A DNA stretch of 64,000 bases. Origin: Streptomyces gardneri (lineage in GTDB: Bacteria; Actinomycetota; Actinomycetes; Streptomycetales; Streptomycetaceae). The stretch spans positions 1 through 64,000 of the forward strand of contig NZ_BJMN01000028.1 in assembly GCF_006539185.1 (NCBI RefSeq). The letters run 5' to 3'. This document shows positions 52,593 to 60,358 of this stretch, piece after piece; position 1 is the stretch's first letter, and each line of letters begins with the position of its first letter. A program made the translations under genes and the position numbers. The notes under the pieces were generated by a model. The model made no database searches and was not told where the DNA came from. It saw nothing but the letters and a program-made list of their open reading frames with translations.

Positions 52593-52689
52593 ACGCACAG
52601 GAGCAGCGGCACCGGAGGAGACGTACCGGAGCAGCGGCGCCGGAGCAGTGACACCGGCGGGTGTCGGTCCCGATGCCTACGATGTCGGA

Positions 52690-53697
52690 ATGATCGCCTT
52701 CGTCGTGGCCGCAATCTTCCTGCTGCTCTTCGGGGCCGGGGTGCTGCGCGACCGGCGCCGCTTCGGCAACGCCGTGTACCTCGGCCTGGCCGTCACGTTC
52801 CTCGGGCTCGGCCTCCTCGCGGAGATCGACGCCGCCCCGCCCGGCATCTCCGAGACCGTGATGATCCTGGTGCTGCTCGTGCTGGGCCTCGGCCCCGTCG
52901 TGCTCGCCGTGCTGCTCTGCGCGAACGGCGTCAAGATGGTCCGCAAGGAGGGCAGACGCCCGGCGAACCTGCTCTCGCTCCTCGCGGGCCTCGGCATGTT
53001 CGGGGTGATGGGCCTGATGGTGGCCGCGGCCGTCACGCACTCGGAGGCACTGGGCCTGATCGCCGTCACCACCCTGCTCGTGGTCGGCTACGTCTCGTTC
53101 CTGTTCCTCTGCTTCGTCGGGTACGCGTACCTGTACGGACGGATGAGGCTCCGCCGCGACGCCGACTACGTCGTGGTCCTCGGCTCCGGGCTGATCGGCG
53201 GCCGCCGGGTGCCGCCGCTCCTCGCGAGCCGCCTGGACCGGGGCCGGCAGGTGTACGAGACGCTGGCCGCGCGCGGCGGGGACGCGCCGGTCCTCATCAC
53301 CTCGGGCGGCCAGGGGCCCGACGAGGCGCTGCCCGAGTCCCACGCCATGGCCGACTACCTCGTCGAGCGGGGCTTCCCGGCCGGGGCGGTCGTGCGCGAG
53401 GACCGCTCGCGCACGACCGAGGAGAACATGCTCTTCAGCAAGGAGCTGATGGAGCGGGACCGCCCCGGCTCCTCCTGCGTGATCGTCACCAACAACTTCC
53501 ACGCCTTCCGGGCCGCGCTGATGGCCCGGCGGGCGGGGGTGGACGGCCAGGTCGTCGGCTCGCCCACCGCCGCCTACTTCTGGCCGTCGGCGACCATGCG
53601 CGAGTTCGTCGCCGTCTTCCTCCAGTACAAGGTGGTGAACCTCGGGATCTGCACGGCGCTGATCCTGCTCGGCGTACTGGCGTGGTTCGTCCGCTGA
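52690..53697 (+). CDS. DUF218/YdcF-like membrane protein
   Basis: A 335-residue protein. About five TM helices (residues 1-150, for example IAFVVAAIFLLLFGAGVL and LLVVGYVSFLFLCFVGYAYLYG) precede the DUF218 domain: VVVLGSGLIGGRRVPPLLASRLDRG, VLITSGGQGPDEALPESHAM and EDRSRTTEENMLFSKELM, VTNNFHAFRAAL. Family members (SanA, YdcF, ElyC) influence envelope integrity or bind nucleotides. ATG 52690 lies 6 nt after TACGAT (52678-52683). A final TM helix is at the C-terminus. Confidence 0.88.
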   Translation: MIAFVVAAIFLLLFGAGVLRDRRRFGNAVYLGLAVTFLGLGLLAEIDAAPPGISETVMILVLLVLGLGPVVLAVLLCANGVKMVRKEGRRPANLLSLLAGLGMFGVMGLMVAAAVTHSEALGLIAVTTLLVVGYVSFLFLCFVGYAYLYGRMRLRRDADYVVVLGSGLIGGRRVPPLLASRLDRGRQVYETLAARGGDAPVLITSGGQGPDEALPESHAMADYLVERGFPAGAVVREDRSRTTEENMLFSKELMERDRPGSSCVIVTNNFHAFRAALMARRAGVDGQVVGSPTAAYFWPSATMREFVAVFLQYKVVNLGICTALILLGVLAWFVR

Positions 53698-53737
53698 CCG
53701 CCCGGCGCGCTCCGGGCCCGGTGAGCCCCGTGGCCGC

Positions 53738-55579
53738 TCACGGCGTGACGATCGGGAACTGCGGGTCGGGCGTCGTCACGTACGACAGGAGCCGTGCGAG
53801 CAGCGCCGGATCGCCCTCCGCGCCGACCCCGAGCTCCTGGAGGCTCTGGCCGGCCAGCACGCCGAGGAGCTGGGCCTTCGCCAGCGTGAGCGTCAGCCCG
53901 GCGGGCGTCCGGGGCGCGCCCGTGACCACCCGCTGGGTGAGGGCGCCGTTGTGCAGGGTGAGCCGGTGGCGCGTCCCCGCGCCCGTGGGGCCGTCCAGCA
54001 CGAGCAGGTCGACGGTCAGGTCGTCGTGCCAGGCACGCGGCCCGTCGATCCGTACGGCGATCGAGTCGACGAGCATGGGGACGGTGAGGGCCATCGCCAT
54101 CTCGGGGTTCGACGTGTCGAGGTCCGTCTTCACGATGCCCTCGCGCAGCTCGAGCGCCGAGGTCAGGTAGAAGTTGCGCCAGGGGCCGTTCTCGGCGCCG
54201 TACCCCAGCCGGTCGTAGACCGAGGCCAGGGCCTCCTTCGCCTCGATGCTCCCGGGCTCGGCGAAGACCAGATGGTTGAGCAGGGTCGCCGCGAACCGCA
54301 GGTCGTCCGCGTCGACGTACTCGCGGGCCTTGACGAGCATCTCGGCGGGGCCGCCGGCCAGGGCCACGTACCGCTTCGCGCTCTCGACCGGCGGGTGCTC
54401 CCAGAGGTGGGCGACATTGCCGTCGAACCAGCCCAGGTAGCGCTGGTAGACCGCCTTGCTGTTGTGGCTGAGCGAGCCGTAGTAGCCGCGCGCGTGCCAG
54501 GACGTGGCCAGGGCGGGCGGCAGCTCGATCCGCTCGGCGACCTCCGGGCCGGTGAGGCCCTCGTTGAGCAGCCGCAGCGACTGGTCGTGGAGGTAGGCGT
54601 AGAGGTCCCGCTGCTCGGTCAGGAACTCCACCACCTTGTCGTGGCCCCAGGTGGGCCAGTGGTGGGAGGCGAAGCCGACGTCGTACTGCCCGTGGAAGAG
54701 CTCGACCGCCTCGTCGAGGTAGGCGGACCAGACGCGGGAGTCGCGGACGACCGCTCCGCGCAGGGTCAGGATGTTGTGCATGTTGTGCGTGGCGTTCTCG
54801 GCCAGGCACAGCGCCCGCAGGTCGGGGAAGAGGAAGTTCATCTCGGCCGGGGCCTCGGTGCCCGGCGTCAGCTGGAAGACGATCCGCACGCCGTCGATCA
54901 CCACCTCCTGGCCGGTCCCGGTGACGTCCACGGTCGGCGGGATGAGGCTGATGGTGCCGAGGGAGGTGGTCTGGCCGAGCCCGGCGCCGATCTGCGCGTC
55001 CGGGGCCTTCGGGAGGTTCGCCCCGTACATGAAGGCCGCGCGGCGGGTCATCGCGTTGCCCGCGTACACGTTCTCGCTGACCGCGTGCTCCAGGAAGCCG
55101 GCCGGGGCGACGATCGGCACTCCCTCCTCGGTGCCGTGGGGCAGGATCCCGCGGGCGCCGCCGAAGTGGTCGGCGTGCGAGTGGGTGTAGATCATGCCGG
55201 TGACGGGCCGGTCGCCGCGGTGCTCCCGGTAGAGCGCGAGCGCGGCGGCGGCGGTCTCCGTGGAGATCAGCGGGTCGATGACGATGATGCCGCGCTCGCC
55301 CTCGACGACCGTCATGTTCGACAGGTCGAGGCCCCGCACCTGGTAGACACCCTCGGTGACCTCGTACAGGCCCTGACGCGAGCAGAGCTGGGCCTGGCGC
55401 CACAGACTGGGGTGCGCGGTGTCGGGGCAGTCCGCCTTGAGGAAGTCGTAGACGTCCCCGTCCCAGACGATCCGGCCGTCGGCGGCCGTGACCGCACCGG
55501 GGACCAGGGCACCGATGAAGCCCCTGTCCGCGTCGTCGAAGTCGGTGGTGTCCTCGAAGGAGGGCAGGGTGTCGCTCAT
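53738..55579 (-). CDS. alkylsulfatase of the SdsA/BDS1 metallo-beta-lactamase type
   Basis: A 613-residue hydrolase. The metallo-beta-lactamase domain has IYTHSHADHFGGARG (binuclear zinc site), LAENATHNMHNILTLRGA and the downstream SHHWPTWG histidines; then an alkylsulfatase dimerisation domain (YGSLSHNSKAVYQRYLGWFDGN), and a C-terminal SCP2-like hydrophobic pocket domain. These are the marks of SdsA1-type enzymes that cleave sodium dodecyl sulfate and similar sulfate esters to alcohol plus sulfate. No signal peptide. ATG 55579; its stop converges on the DUF218 gene (40 bases apart). Confidence 0.92.
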   Translation of the reverse strand: MSDTLPSFEDTTDFDDADRGFIGALVPGAVTAADGRIVWDGDVYDFLKADCPDTAHPSLWRQAQLCSRQGLYEVTEGVYQVRGLDLSNMTVVEGERGIIVIDPLISTETAAAALALYREHRGDRPVTGMIYTHSHADHFGGARGILPHGTEEGVPIVAPAGFLEHAVSENVYAGNAMTRRAAFMYGANLPKAPDAQIGAGLGQTTSLGTISLIPPTVDVTGTGQEVVIDGVRIVFQLTPGTEAPAEMNFLFPDLRALCLAENATHNMHNILTLRGAVVRDSRVWSAYLDEAVELFHGQYDVGFASHHWPTWGHDKVVEFLTEQRDLYAYLHDQSLRLLNEGLTGPEVAERIELPPALATSWHARGYYGSLSHNSKAVYQRYLGWFDGNVAHLWEHPPVESAKRYVALAGGPAEMLVKAREYVDADDLRFAATLLNHLVFAEPGSIEAKEALASVYDRLGYGAENGPWRNFYLTSALELREGIVKTDLDTSNPEMAMALTVPMLVDSIAVRIDGPRAWHDDLTVDLLVLDGPTGAGTRHRLTLHNGALTQRVVTGAPRTPAGLTLTLAKAQLLGVLAGQSLQELGVGAEGDPALLARLLSYVTTPDPQFPIVTP

Positions 55580-55681
55580 GGACGAGGTGCTCCGTTCCGC
55601 GAGGGCGGTGATCGGCGTTCCGATCCATCTGAACACCGGGTCACTACGACCGCACTTCGGAGCGGAAGGGCGGGAGAGGCG

Positions 55682-55708
55682 CTCCGTACCTACTCTGGAG
55701 GTACGGAG
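55682..55708 (+). promoter_or_regulatory. hairpin occluding a ribosome binding site
   Basis: CTCCGTACC (55682-55690) is exactly complementary to GGTACGGAG (55700-55708). The right arm contains most of the ACGGAGGTGA ribosome site of the gene at 55716. If transcription starts upstream of 55682 the stem would hide the site, allowing translational control. Confidence 0.5.
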
Positions 55709-55715
55709 GTGACCC

Positions 55716-55997
55716 ATGTCGCGACGCCACCACTTCCACATCGACTACCTCGGGCACTCGGTCTCCGTGACCGTCCAGACCGGGCACACATCCGTCGTCG
55801 AGGTGCTCGTCGACGGCAAGGAGACGGGGCACGCCACGACGAAGGACGACCGGCCGGTCACCGTCCCGATCGAGCTGCCGACCGACCCGCCGACCGCCGT
55901 GTACGTACGGGCGACCTCCGGGCCCGGCGTACCGCGCTGCCTGCTGCTCGCGGCGGCGGACGGCGAGCCGCACGTGATGGCGCCGAGACTGTACTGA
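55716..55997 (+). CDS. small conserved hypothetical protein
   Basis: A 93-residue, probably all-beta protein (FHIDYLGHSVSVTVQTGHTSVVEVLVDGKETGH). No signal peptide or TM helix. ATG 55716 has an excellent ribosome site (GGAGGTGA, 7 nt upstream) inside a hairpin. It is divergent from the alkylsulfatase gene 136 bases away. I do not recognise the family. Confidence 0.7.
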   Translation: MSRRHHFHIDYLGHSVSVTVQTGHTSVVEVLVDGKETGHATTKDDRPVTVPIELPTDPPTAVYVRATSGPGVPRCLLLAAADGEPHVMAPRLY

Positions 55998-56037
55998 GGA
56001 GCGCCGAGGAGTCCCGAGGAGTACGGCGGAGCCCGGC

Positions 56038-57201
56038 TCAGGAGAGCCAGGCCATGCCGATCACCAGGAAGACGACGAAGGCGATGGCCCCGGCGACGGC
56101 GGCCGTCTTACGGGGCCGGCGGCGGGACAGCTCGGCGAGCGCGCCGCCCGTGCCGCCGCCACCGGCCGCCGGCCGCTCGCGCCGCCGCGAGGCCGGCGGG
56201 GCGGCGGAGACGTGCTGGGTCGGCGGCTGCGGGGGGCGTGCGGACGGCGGAGCCTGGTGGACGGGCCGCGGGGCCTGATGGGCAGGCTGCGGGAGCTGAT
56301 GGGCCGCCGGCGGAAGCTGATGACCGGGCTGCGGGACCTGCTGAGGCAGCCCGTGAACGGACTGGGGGACCTGGTGGCCGGGCTGCGGATAGCCGCGCCA
56401 GGCACCCGACGAGAACCAGTCCGCGATCGCCTGCGCCGAGGGCCGCTGCTCGGGCTGCTTGGCCAGCAGGCTCAGCAGGTACGTCTCGAAGACGGGCGGC
56501 AGCGCCACCCCCAGCCGGCCGGGCGGCACCGGCGCGGTGTCGATGTGCTGGTAGAGCAGGGCCGTCGCCGTGTCCGCCCGGAAAGGCGGCTGGCCGATGA
56601 GCAGTTGGTAGAGCACGCAGCCCAGCGAGTACACGTCGGACGCGGACGAGGCGGGCTGCCCCAGGGCCCGCTCGGGGGCCAGATAGAGCCCGGTGCCCAC
56701 GATCTGGCCGGTCGTCGTGAGCGCCGCCGAGGGGTCGTCGACGAACCGCGCGATGCCGAAGTCGGCCAGCTTCACCGTGCCCTCGGCGTCGACCAGCAGG
56801 TTCCCCGGCTTGATGTCGCGGTGCACGACCCCCTGCCGGTGGGCGGCGGCGAGCCCGGCGGCGGCGTGGGCGGCGACGACGGCGACCCGCTCGGCCGGCA
56901 GGACCAGCGGATCGGACGGGCTGCCCGCGAGGCTGTCGCCCTCGACCAACTCCATGACGAGGAACAGCTTCCCGTCCCACGTGCCGAAGTCGAAGACGCC
57001 CACGACGTGCGGGTGGCTCAGCCGGGCGGCGGTCTGCGCCTCCAGCCGGAAGCGGTCGCTCGCGGACGGGTCGGTGCCGTGACCCAGCATCAGCTTCACG
57101 GCCACGGGCCGGCCGAGGACCTCGTCCGTGGCCTGCCACACCTCGCCCATGCCGCCCCGGCCGATACACACATGAAGCCGATATCGGTCCGCGACCAGCA
57201 C
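56038..57201 (-). CDS. Ser/Thr protein kinase with C-terminal TM anchor
   Basis: A 387-residue PknB-type kinase. The catalytic domain fills residues about 5-255: CIGRGGMGEVW, VAVKLM, HRDIKPGNLLV, ADFGIAR, GTGLYLAPERA. A His/Pro/Gln-rich linker (about 265-330, repeats such as VPQPGHQLPPAAHQLPQP) leads to a basic stretch and one C-terminal TM helix (TAAVAGAIAFVVFLVIGMAWL) with no external domain, so the signal must come from the cytoplasm or membrane. GTG 57201 follows AAAGGGTGG. Substrates unknown. Confidence 0.88.
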   Translation of the reverse strand: MLVADRYRLHVCIGRGGMGEVWQATDEVLGRPVAVKLMLGHGTDPSASDRFRLEAQTAARLSHPHVVGVFDFGTWDGKLFLVMELVEGDSLAGSPSDPLVLPAERVAVVAAHAAAGLAAAHRQGVVHRDIKPGNLLVDAEGTVKLADFGIARFVDDPSAALTTTGQIVGTGLYLAPERALGQPASSASDVYSLGCVLYQLLIGQPPFRADTATALLYQHIDTAPVPPGRLGVALPPVFETYLLSLLAKQPEQRPSAQAIADWFSSGAWRGYPQPGHQVPQSVHGLPQQVPQPGHQLPPAAHQLPQPAHQAPRPVHQAPPSARPPQPPTQHVSAAPPASRRRERPAAGGGGTGGALAELSRRRPRKTAAVAGAIAFVVFLVIGMAWLS

Positions 57202-57318
57202 CTGGACACCACCCTTTCGACGATCGATCAACTTGACGGAAGGGGACCAGCGTAGAGCCGTCCGGACACGCTCCTCGCCGCGCGTCCCCTCAGGGCTCCG
57301 CCCCGGCATGATGACGGG

Positions 57319-57921
57319 ATGCTGATCGAACACGAAGGCCAGGCGCCGAGCGTCCACCCGACCGCGTACGTGGCCCCGACGGCGACCCTCTCCGGCGACG
57401 TGCGCGTCGGCGCGGGCTGCCGGATCCTCTTCGGAGCCGTACTGACCGCGGAAGGCGGCCCGGTGGAGCTCGGCGAGGGCTGCATCGTCATGGAGAACGC
57501 GGTCCTGCGCGGCACCCACCGCGACCCGCTGACCCTCGGCCGGCACGTCATGGTCGGCCCGATGTCCTCCCTCGCCGGCTGCACGGTGGAGGACGAGGTC
57601 TTCCTCGCCACCGGCAGCAGGGTGTTCAACGGGGCGCGGATCGGTACGCGTTCGGAGGTCCGGGTCAACGGCATCGTGCACCTGCGGACGGTCCTCCCCG
57701 CCGACGCGACCGTCCCGATCGGCTGGGTCGCGGTCGGCGACCCGGCGCGGATCCTCCCCCCGAACGACCACGGCGAGATCTGGAAGGTCCAGCGGCCACT
57801 GGACTTCCCCGGCTACGTCTTCGGCCTGGACCGCCCGGCGGAGGGGGAGAGCCTGATGCCGGCCGTCTCCGAACGCTACGGTCGCGCGCTCGCCCGCCAC
57901 CGCGAGGACCGTGTGCTCTGA
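57319..57921 (+). CDS. left-handed beta-helix protein, gamma-carbonic-anhydrase-like without zinc ligands
   Basis: A 200-residue hexapeptide-repeat protein (VHPTAYVAPTATLSGDVRVGAGCRI). It aligns with gamma-class carbonic anhydrases, but the zinc motif usually G-H-x4-H-G reads VGPMSSLAGC, losing two of the three zinc histidines; only THRD retains one. It is therefore unlikely to hydrate CO2 and may be an acyltransferase-like or binding protein. ATG 57319 lies 6 nt after CATGAT (57307-57312). Divergent from the kinase gene. Confidence 0.82.
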   Translation: MLIEHEGQAPSVHPTAYVAPTATLSGDVRVGAGCRILFGAVLTAEGGPVELGEGCIVMENAVLRGTHRDPLTLGRHVMVGPMSSLAGCTVEDEVFLATGSRVFNGARIGTRSEVRVNGIVHLRTVLPADATVPIGWVAVGDPARILPPNDHGEIWKVQRPLDFPGYVFGLDRPAEGESLMPAVSERYGRALARHREDRVL

Positions 57922-58028
57922 CGAGCGGCCGGAGCCGTGTCCTCCACACGTGACGCGGGTGAACGGAAGGTGACGCCCGCCCGTTAGCATCCGGGGCGAG
58001 TGTCGGTCAGCGTGGGACGGAGTGGGTC

Positions 58029-58907
58029 GTGGCACGACCGCGTATGGGTGTGGCGGTACTGACGATGGGCACGCGCCCCGACGAGCTGCGGGCCCTGCTC
58101 GACGCCGTGGCAGGGCAGGACGAACCGGCGGCCCGGATCGTCGTGGTCGGCAACGGCACCGGCTCGCTCCCGGAGCTCCCCGAGGGCGTCATCGGCGTCG
58201 AACTCCCCGAGAACAGGGGAGTGTCGGGCGGCCGGAACGTCGCGATCGAGGCGCTGCGCGAGTACGGCGACGTCGATGTCGTGGTGGACCTCGACGACGA
58301 CGGCCTGCTCGTCGACACGGACGTCCTGCGCCGCCTCGGCGACCTGTACGAGGCCGACCCGACCCTCGGGATCGTGTCGTTCCGCATCGCCGACGAGACG
58401 GGCGAGACGCAGCGCCGCCACGTCCCCCGCCTCGGGGCGAAGGACCCGCTGGTGGGCGGCGAGGTGACGACCTTCCTCGGCGGCGGCCACGGCCTGTCGA
58501 TGCCGATGCTCGACCAGGTCGGCGACTGGCCCGAGGACTTCTTCTTCACCCACGAGGAGACCGACCTCGCGTGGCGGGCCCTCGACGCGGACTGGAAGGT
58601 CGTGTACGCGCCGGAGCTCCTCCTCCAGCACCCGAAGACCAGCCCCGCCCGGCACGCCGTCTACTACCGGATGACCGCCCGCAACCGCGTCTGGCTGGCC
58701 AAGCGCAACCTGCCCGTCCTCCTGGTCCCCGTCTACCTCGGCGTCTGGACCCTCCTGACCCTGGCCCGCACCCGCTCCGTCCCGGGCCTGGCGGCCTGGT
58801 TCGCCGGCTTCGCGGAAGGCGTCCGCCGCCCCTGCGGCCCCCGCCGCCCCATGCGCTGGTCCACGGTCGCCCGCATGACCCGCCTGGGCCGCCCGCCGAT
58901 CATCTGA
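58029..58907 (+). CDS. family 2 glycosyltransferase
   Basis: A 292-residue GT-A glycosyltransferase. GVAVLTMGTRPDELRALLDAV is the N-terminal nucleotide-sugar fold, ENRGVSGGRN a conserved acceptor loop, and VVDLDDDGLL the metal-binding DxD-type motif; EDFFFTHEETDLAWRA carries the catalytic-base ED/W motif. A weakly hydrophobic helix near residue 240 (LLVPVYLGVWTLLTLA) may attach it to the membrane. The Cys-Gly-Pro-rich tail is basic. GTG 58029. Product unknown; a cell-envelope glycan is likely. Confidence 0.9.
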   Translation: MARPRMGVAVLTMGTRPDELRALLDAVAGQDEPAARIVVVGNGTGSLPELPEGVIGVELPENRGVSGGRNVAIEALREYGDVDVVVDLDDDGLLVDTDVLRRLGDLYEADPTLGIVSFRIADETGETQRRHVPRLGAKDPLVGGEVTTFLGGGHGLSMPMLDQVGDWPEDFFFTHEETDLAWRALDADWKVVYAPELLLQHPKTSPARHAVYYRMTARNRVWLAKRNLPVLLVPVYLGVWTLLTLARTRSVPGLAAWFAGFAEGVRRPCGPRRPMRWSTVARMTRLGRPPII

Positions 58908-59049
58908 GGAAACCGCCGGCCGCCCTCCGGGGCCGGCCGGCGCCCGGGAGCACCACCGGGACTCCGAGGAGACGGTTGCCTTCGGTGGCTTCGTAGAGGG
59001 CGGTCAGGACCCGTTCGCGGTAGAGCTGGCGCTCACGGAGTGTCGCCAT
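58900..59049 (-). pseudogene. truncated winged-helix-type protein gene (5' fragment)
   Basis: A 49-codon remnant starting ATG 59049. Residues 1-29 (MATLRERQLYRERVLTALY, then EATEGNRLLGV) resemble the N-terminus of small Streptomyces winged-helix proteins as I remember them; after LLGV the frame becomes Pro/Gly/Arg-rich noise and stops. The rest of the usual ~90-residue protein is missing. It overlaps the glycosyltransferase end by 8 bp on the other strand and marks the left edge of the accessory cluster. Confidence 0.45.
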
Positions 59050-59237
59050 GACCGAGTCTTTCAGCGTACTCCGCCCAGCGGCCGGACGAGCGGCTCTGAC
59101 CAGGCGATTTCCCGCGAGGGGCACCTCCCGGCCGGCGGTCGCGGGCATCACCGCAGGCACGCGGGTACCGTGAGAACCACGGCGGTATCGCGCCGGCCAT
59201 GAGGTGTCGGCGGCCCCGCGCAGGCAGGCGGACCACT

Positions 59238-59732
59238 ATGGCCGAATCCGACACTCCCACCCCTCCCCGGCTCCTTCCGGAAGAGATCCACCGAGCGGTG
59301 AAACCCGGCACGGCCCTCCTCCGGCTGCAGACGACGCCCGCCCGCGAAGGCGTCCTCGACGGCGCCTGGTGGCCCCGCACCCGGCACGTCAGAGCCGAGT
59401 TGCCCGCCCTGATCCGGGCGCTCACCGGACACCTCGGTCCCATCACGCGGGTCGGCCTCGACACCGCCGCCTGGGAGGAGGTCCCGACTCGTGTGGTCGT
59501 CGACGGCCGTGTCGTGCACCTCGACTCCTTCCCCGTCGGCGACGACACCGTCCTCATCACTCGAGGCGCCAACGACCACTTCGCCCTGATGGTGGTGCCG
59601 CCGGACACGACGCCCGACGCGGCACGTGACGCGATGGCCCGTGCGGTCCGAGCCGACAACGTCACCCAGGCCGCCGAGATCCTTGTCGCCCCGCTTCCCG
59701 AACCAGCGGCACCCCGTCAGGAGTCGGCATGA
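59238..59732 (+). CDS. DUF5994 family protein
   Basis: A 164-residue cytoplasmic protein. LDGAWWPRTRHVRAELPALIRAL and GLDTAAWEEVPTRVVVDGRVVHLDSF match DUF5994, a family often found in multi-copy near stress and regulatory genes in actinomycetes. ATG 59238 has a weak GCGGA ribosome site. Its stop overlaps the PRC-barrel gene by ATGA, so both are coexpressed. Function unknown. Confidence 0.82.
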   Translation: MAESDTPTPPRLLPEEIHRAVKPGTALLRLQTTPAREGVLDGAWWPRTRHVRAELPALIRALTGHLGPITRVGLDTAAWEEVPTRVVVDGRVVHLDSFPVGDDTVLITRGANDHFALMVVPPDTTPDAARDAMARAVRADNVTQAAEILVAPLPEPAAPRQESA

Positions 59733-60085
59733 TCCAGATGGCAGACATCCGTGAGTGGCGAACCCACGACGTGGTGGACGCGCGGGGCCACAGGATCGGT
59801 GAGCTGGAAGCGGTCTACGTCGACACCAGCACCGACGAGCCGGCCATGGCCACGGTCCGCGTCGGCCTGCCCACCCGACACCGTCTGGTGTTCGTCCCCC
59901 TGGACGGTGCGACGGTGGGGCCGGGCTATGTGAAGGTCGCCCATGACAAGGCGCTGGTGAAGCAGTGCCCTTCGATCGGCAGCGACGACGTACTTCCCGC
60001 CGAGGACGAGGAGGCGGTCTTCCGGTACTACGACCTCCCCTACCAGCCCGGGGCGAACGGTGAACGCCAGCTGGCCCGCCGCTGA
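59729..60085 (+). CDS. PRC-barrel domain protein
   Basis: A 118-residue protein. DIREWRTHDVVDARGHRIGELEAVYVDT and MATVRVGLPTRHRLVFVPLDGATVGPGYV form the PRC-barrel beta sheet seen in RimM and photosynthetic reaction-centre H subunits; stand-alone forms are abundant in Streptomyces stress islands. ATG 59729 overlaps DUF5994; ATG 59738 is possible. Cytoplasmic; partner unknown. Confidence 0.88.
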   Translation: MIQMADIREWRTHDVVDARGHRIGELEAVYVDTSTDEPAMATVRVGLPTRHRLVFVPLDGATVGPGYVKVAHDKALVKQCPSIGSDDVLPAEDEEAVFRYYDLPYQPGANGERQLARR

Positions 60086-60115
60086 GCTCCCCGACCGACC
60101 GAGGAGGTGGCCCTC

Positions 60116-60286
60116 GTGTCGCTCTTCCTGGCCCTGATCATCGTGGCGATCGTGCTGGGCCTCATCGGCGCCGTCGTCGACGGACTGCTCTTCCTTCTGT
60201 TCATCGGCATCGTGCTGCTCGTGGCAGACCTCATCTACATCGCCATGCGCACGCGCCGCTCCGCTCGTCACCGCCCGGTCCGGTGA
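60116..60286 (+). CDS. 56-residue hydrophobic membrane protein
   Basis: GTG 60116 begins VSLFLALIIVAIVLGLIGAV, then VDGLLFLLFIGIVLLVADLI and a basic tail ending RHRPVR. Two hydrophobic helices with a positively charged cytoplasmic end. GAGGAGG at 60101-60107 (8-nt spacing) is an excellent ribosome site and decides the start. It lies 30 bases behind the PRC-barrel gene and is probably the last gene of that operon. Function unknown; short proteins like this accompany stress operons. Confidence 0.75.
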   Translation: MSLFLALIIVAIVLGLIGAVVDGLLFLLFIGIVLLVADLIYIAMRTRRSARHRPVR

Positions 60287-60358
60287 CCCGACGCACCGGG
60301 CGAACCGGTCCGGACAGCGAAGAAGCCCTGTCCACTGCGTGTGAGGGCGCGCATTCGT

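Noticed and set aside
49851-52598. 915-codon minus-strand open frame joining the TPR region and the Lrp regulator
   Set aside because: Only the last 343 codons (from 50882) look like protein; the rest is the antisense of the TPR gene.
57202-58035. extension of the kinase gene upstream to 58035
   Set aside because: The extended frame is antisense to the beta-helix gene; kinase homology starts only after GTG 57201.
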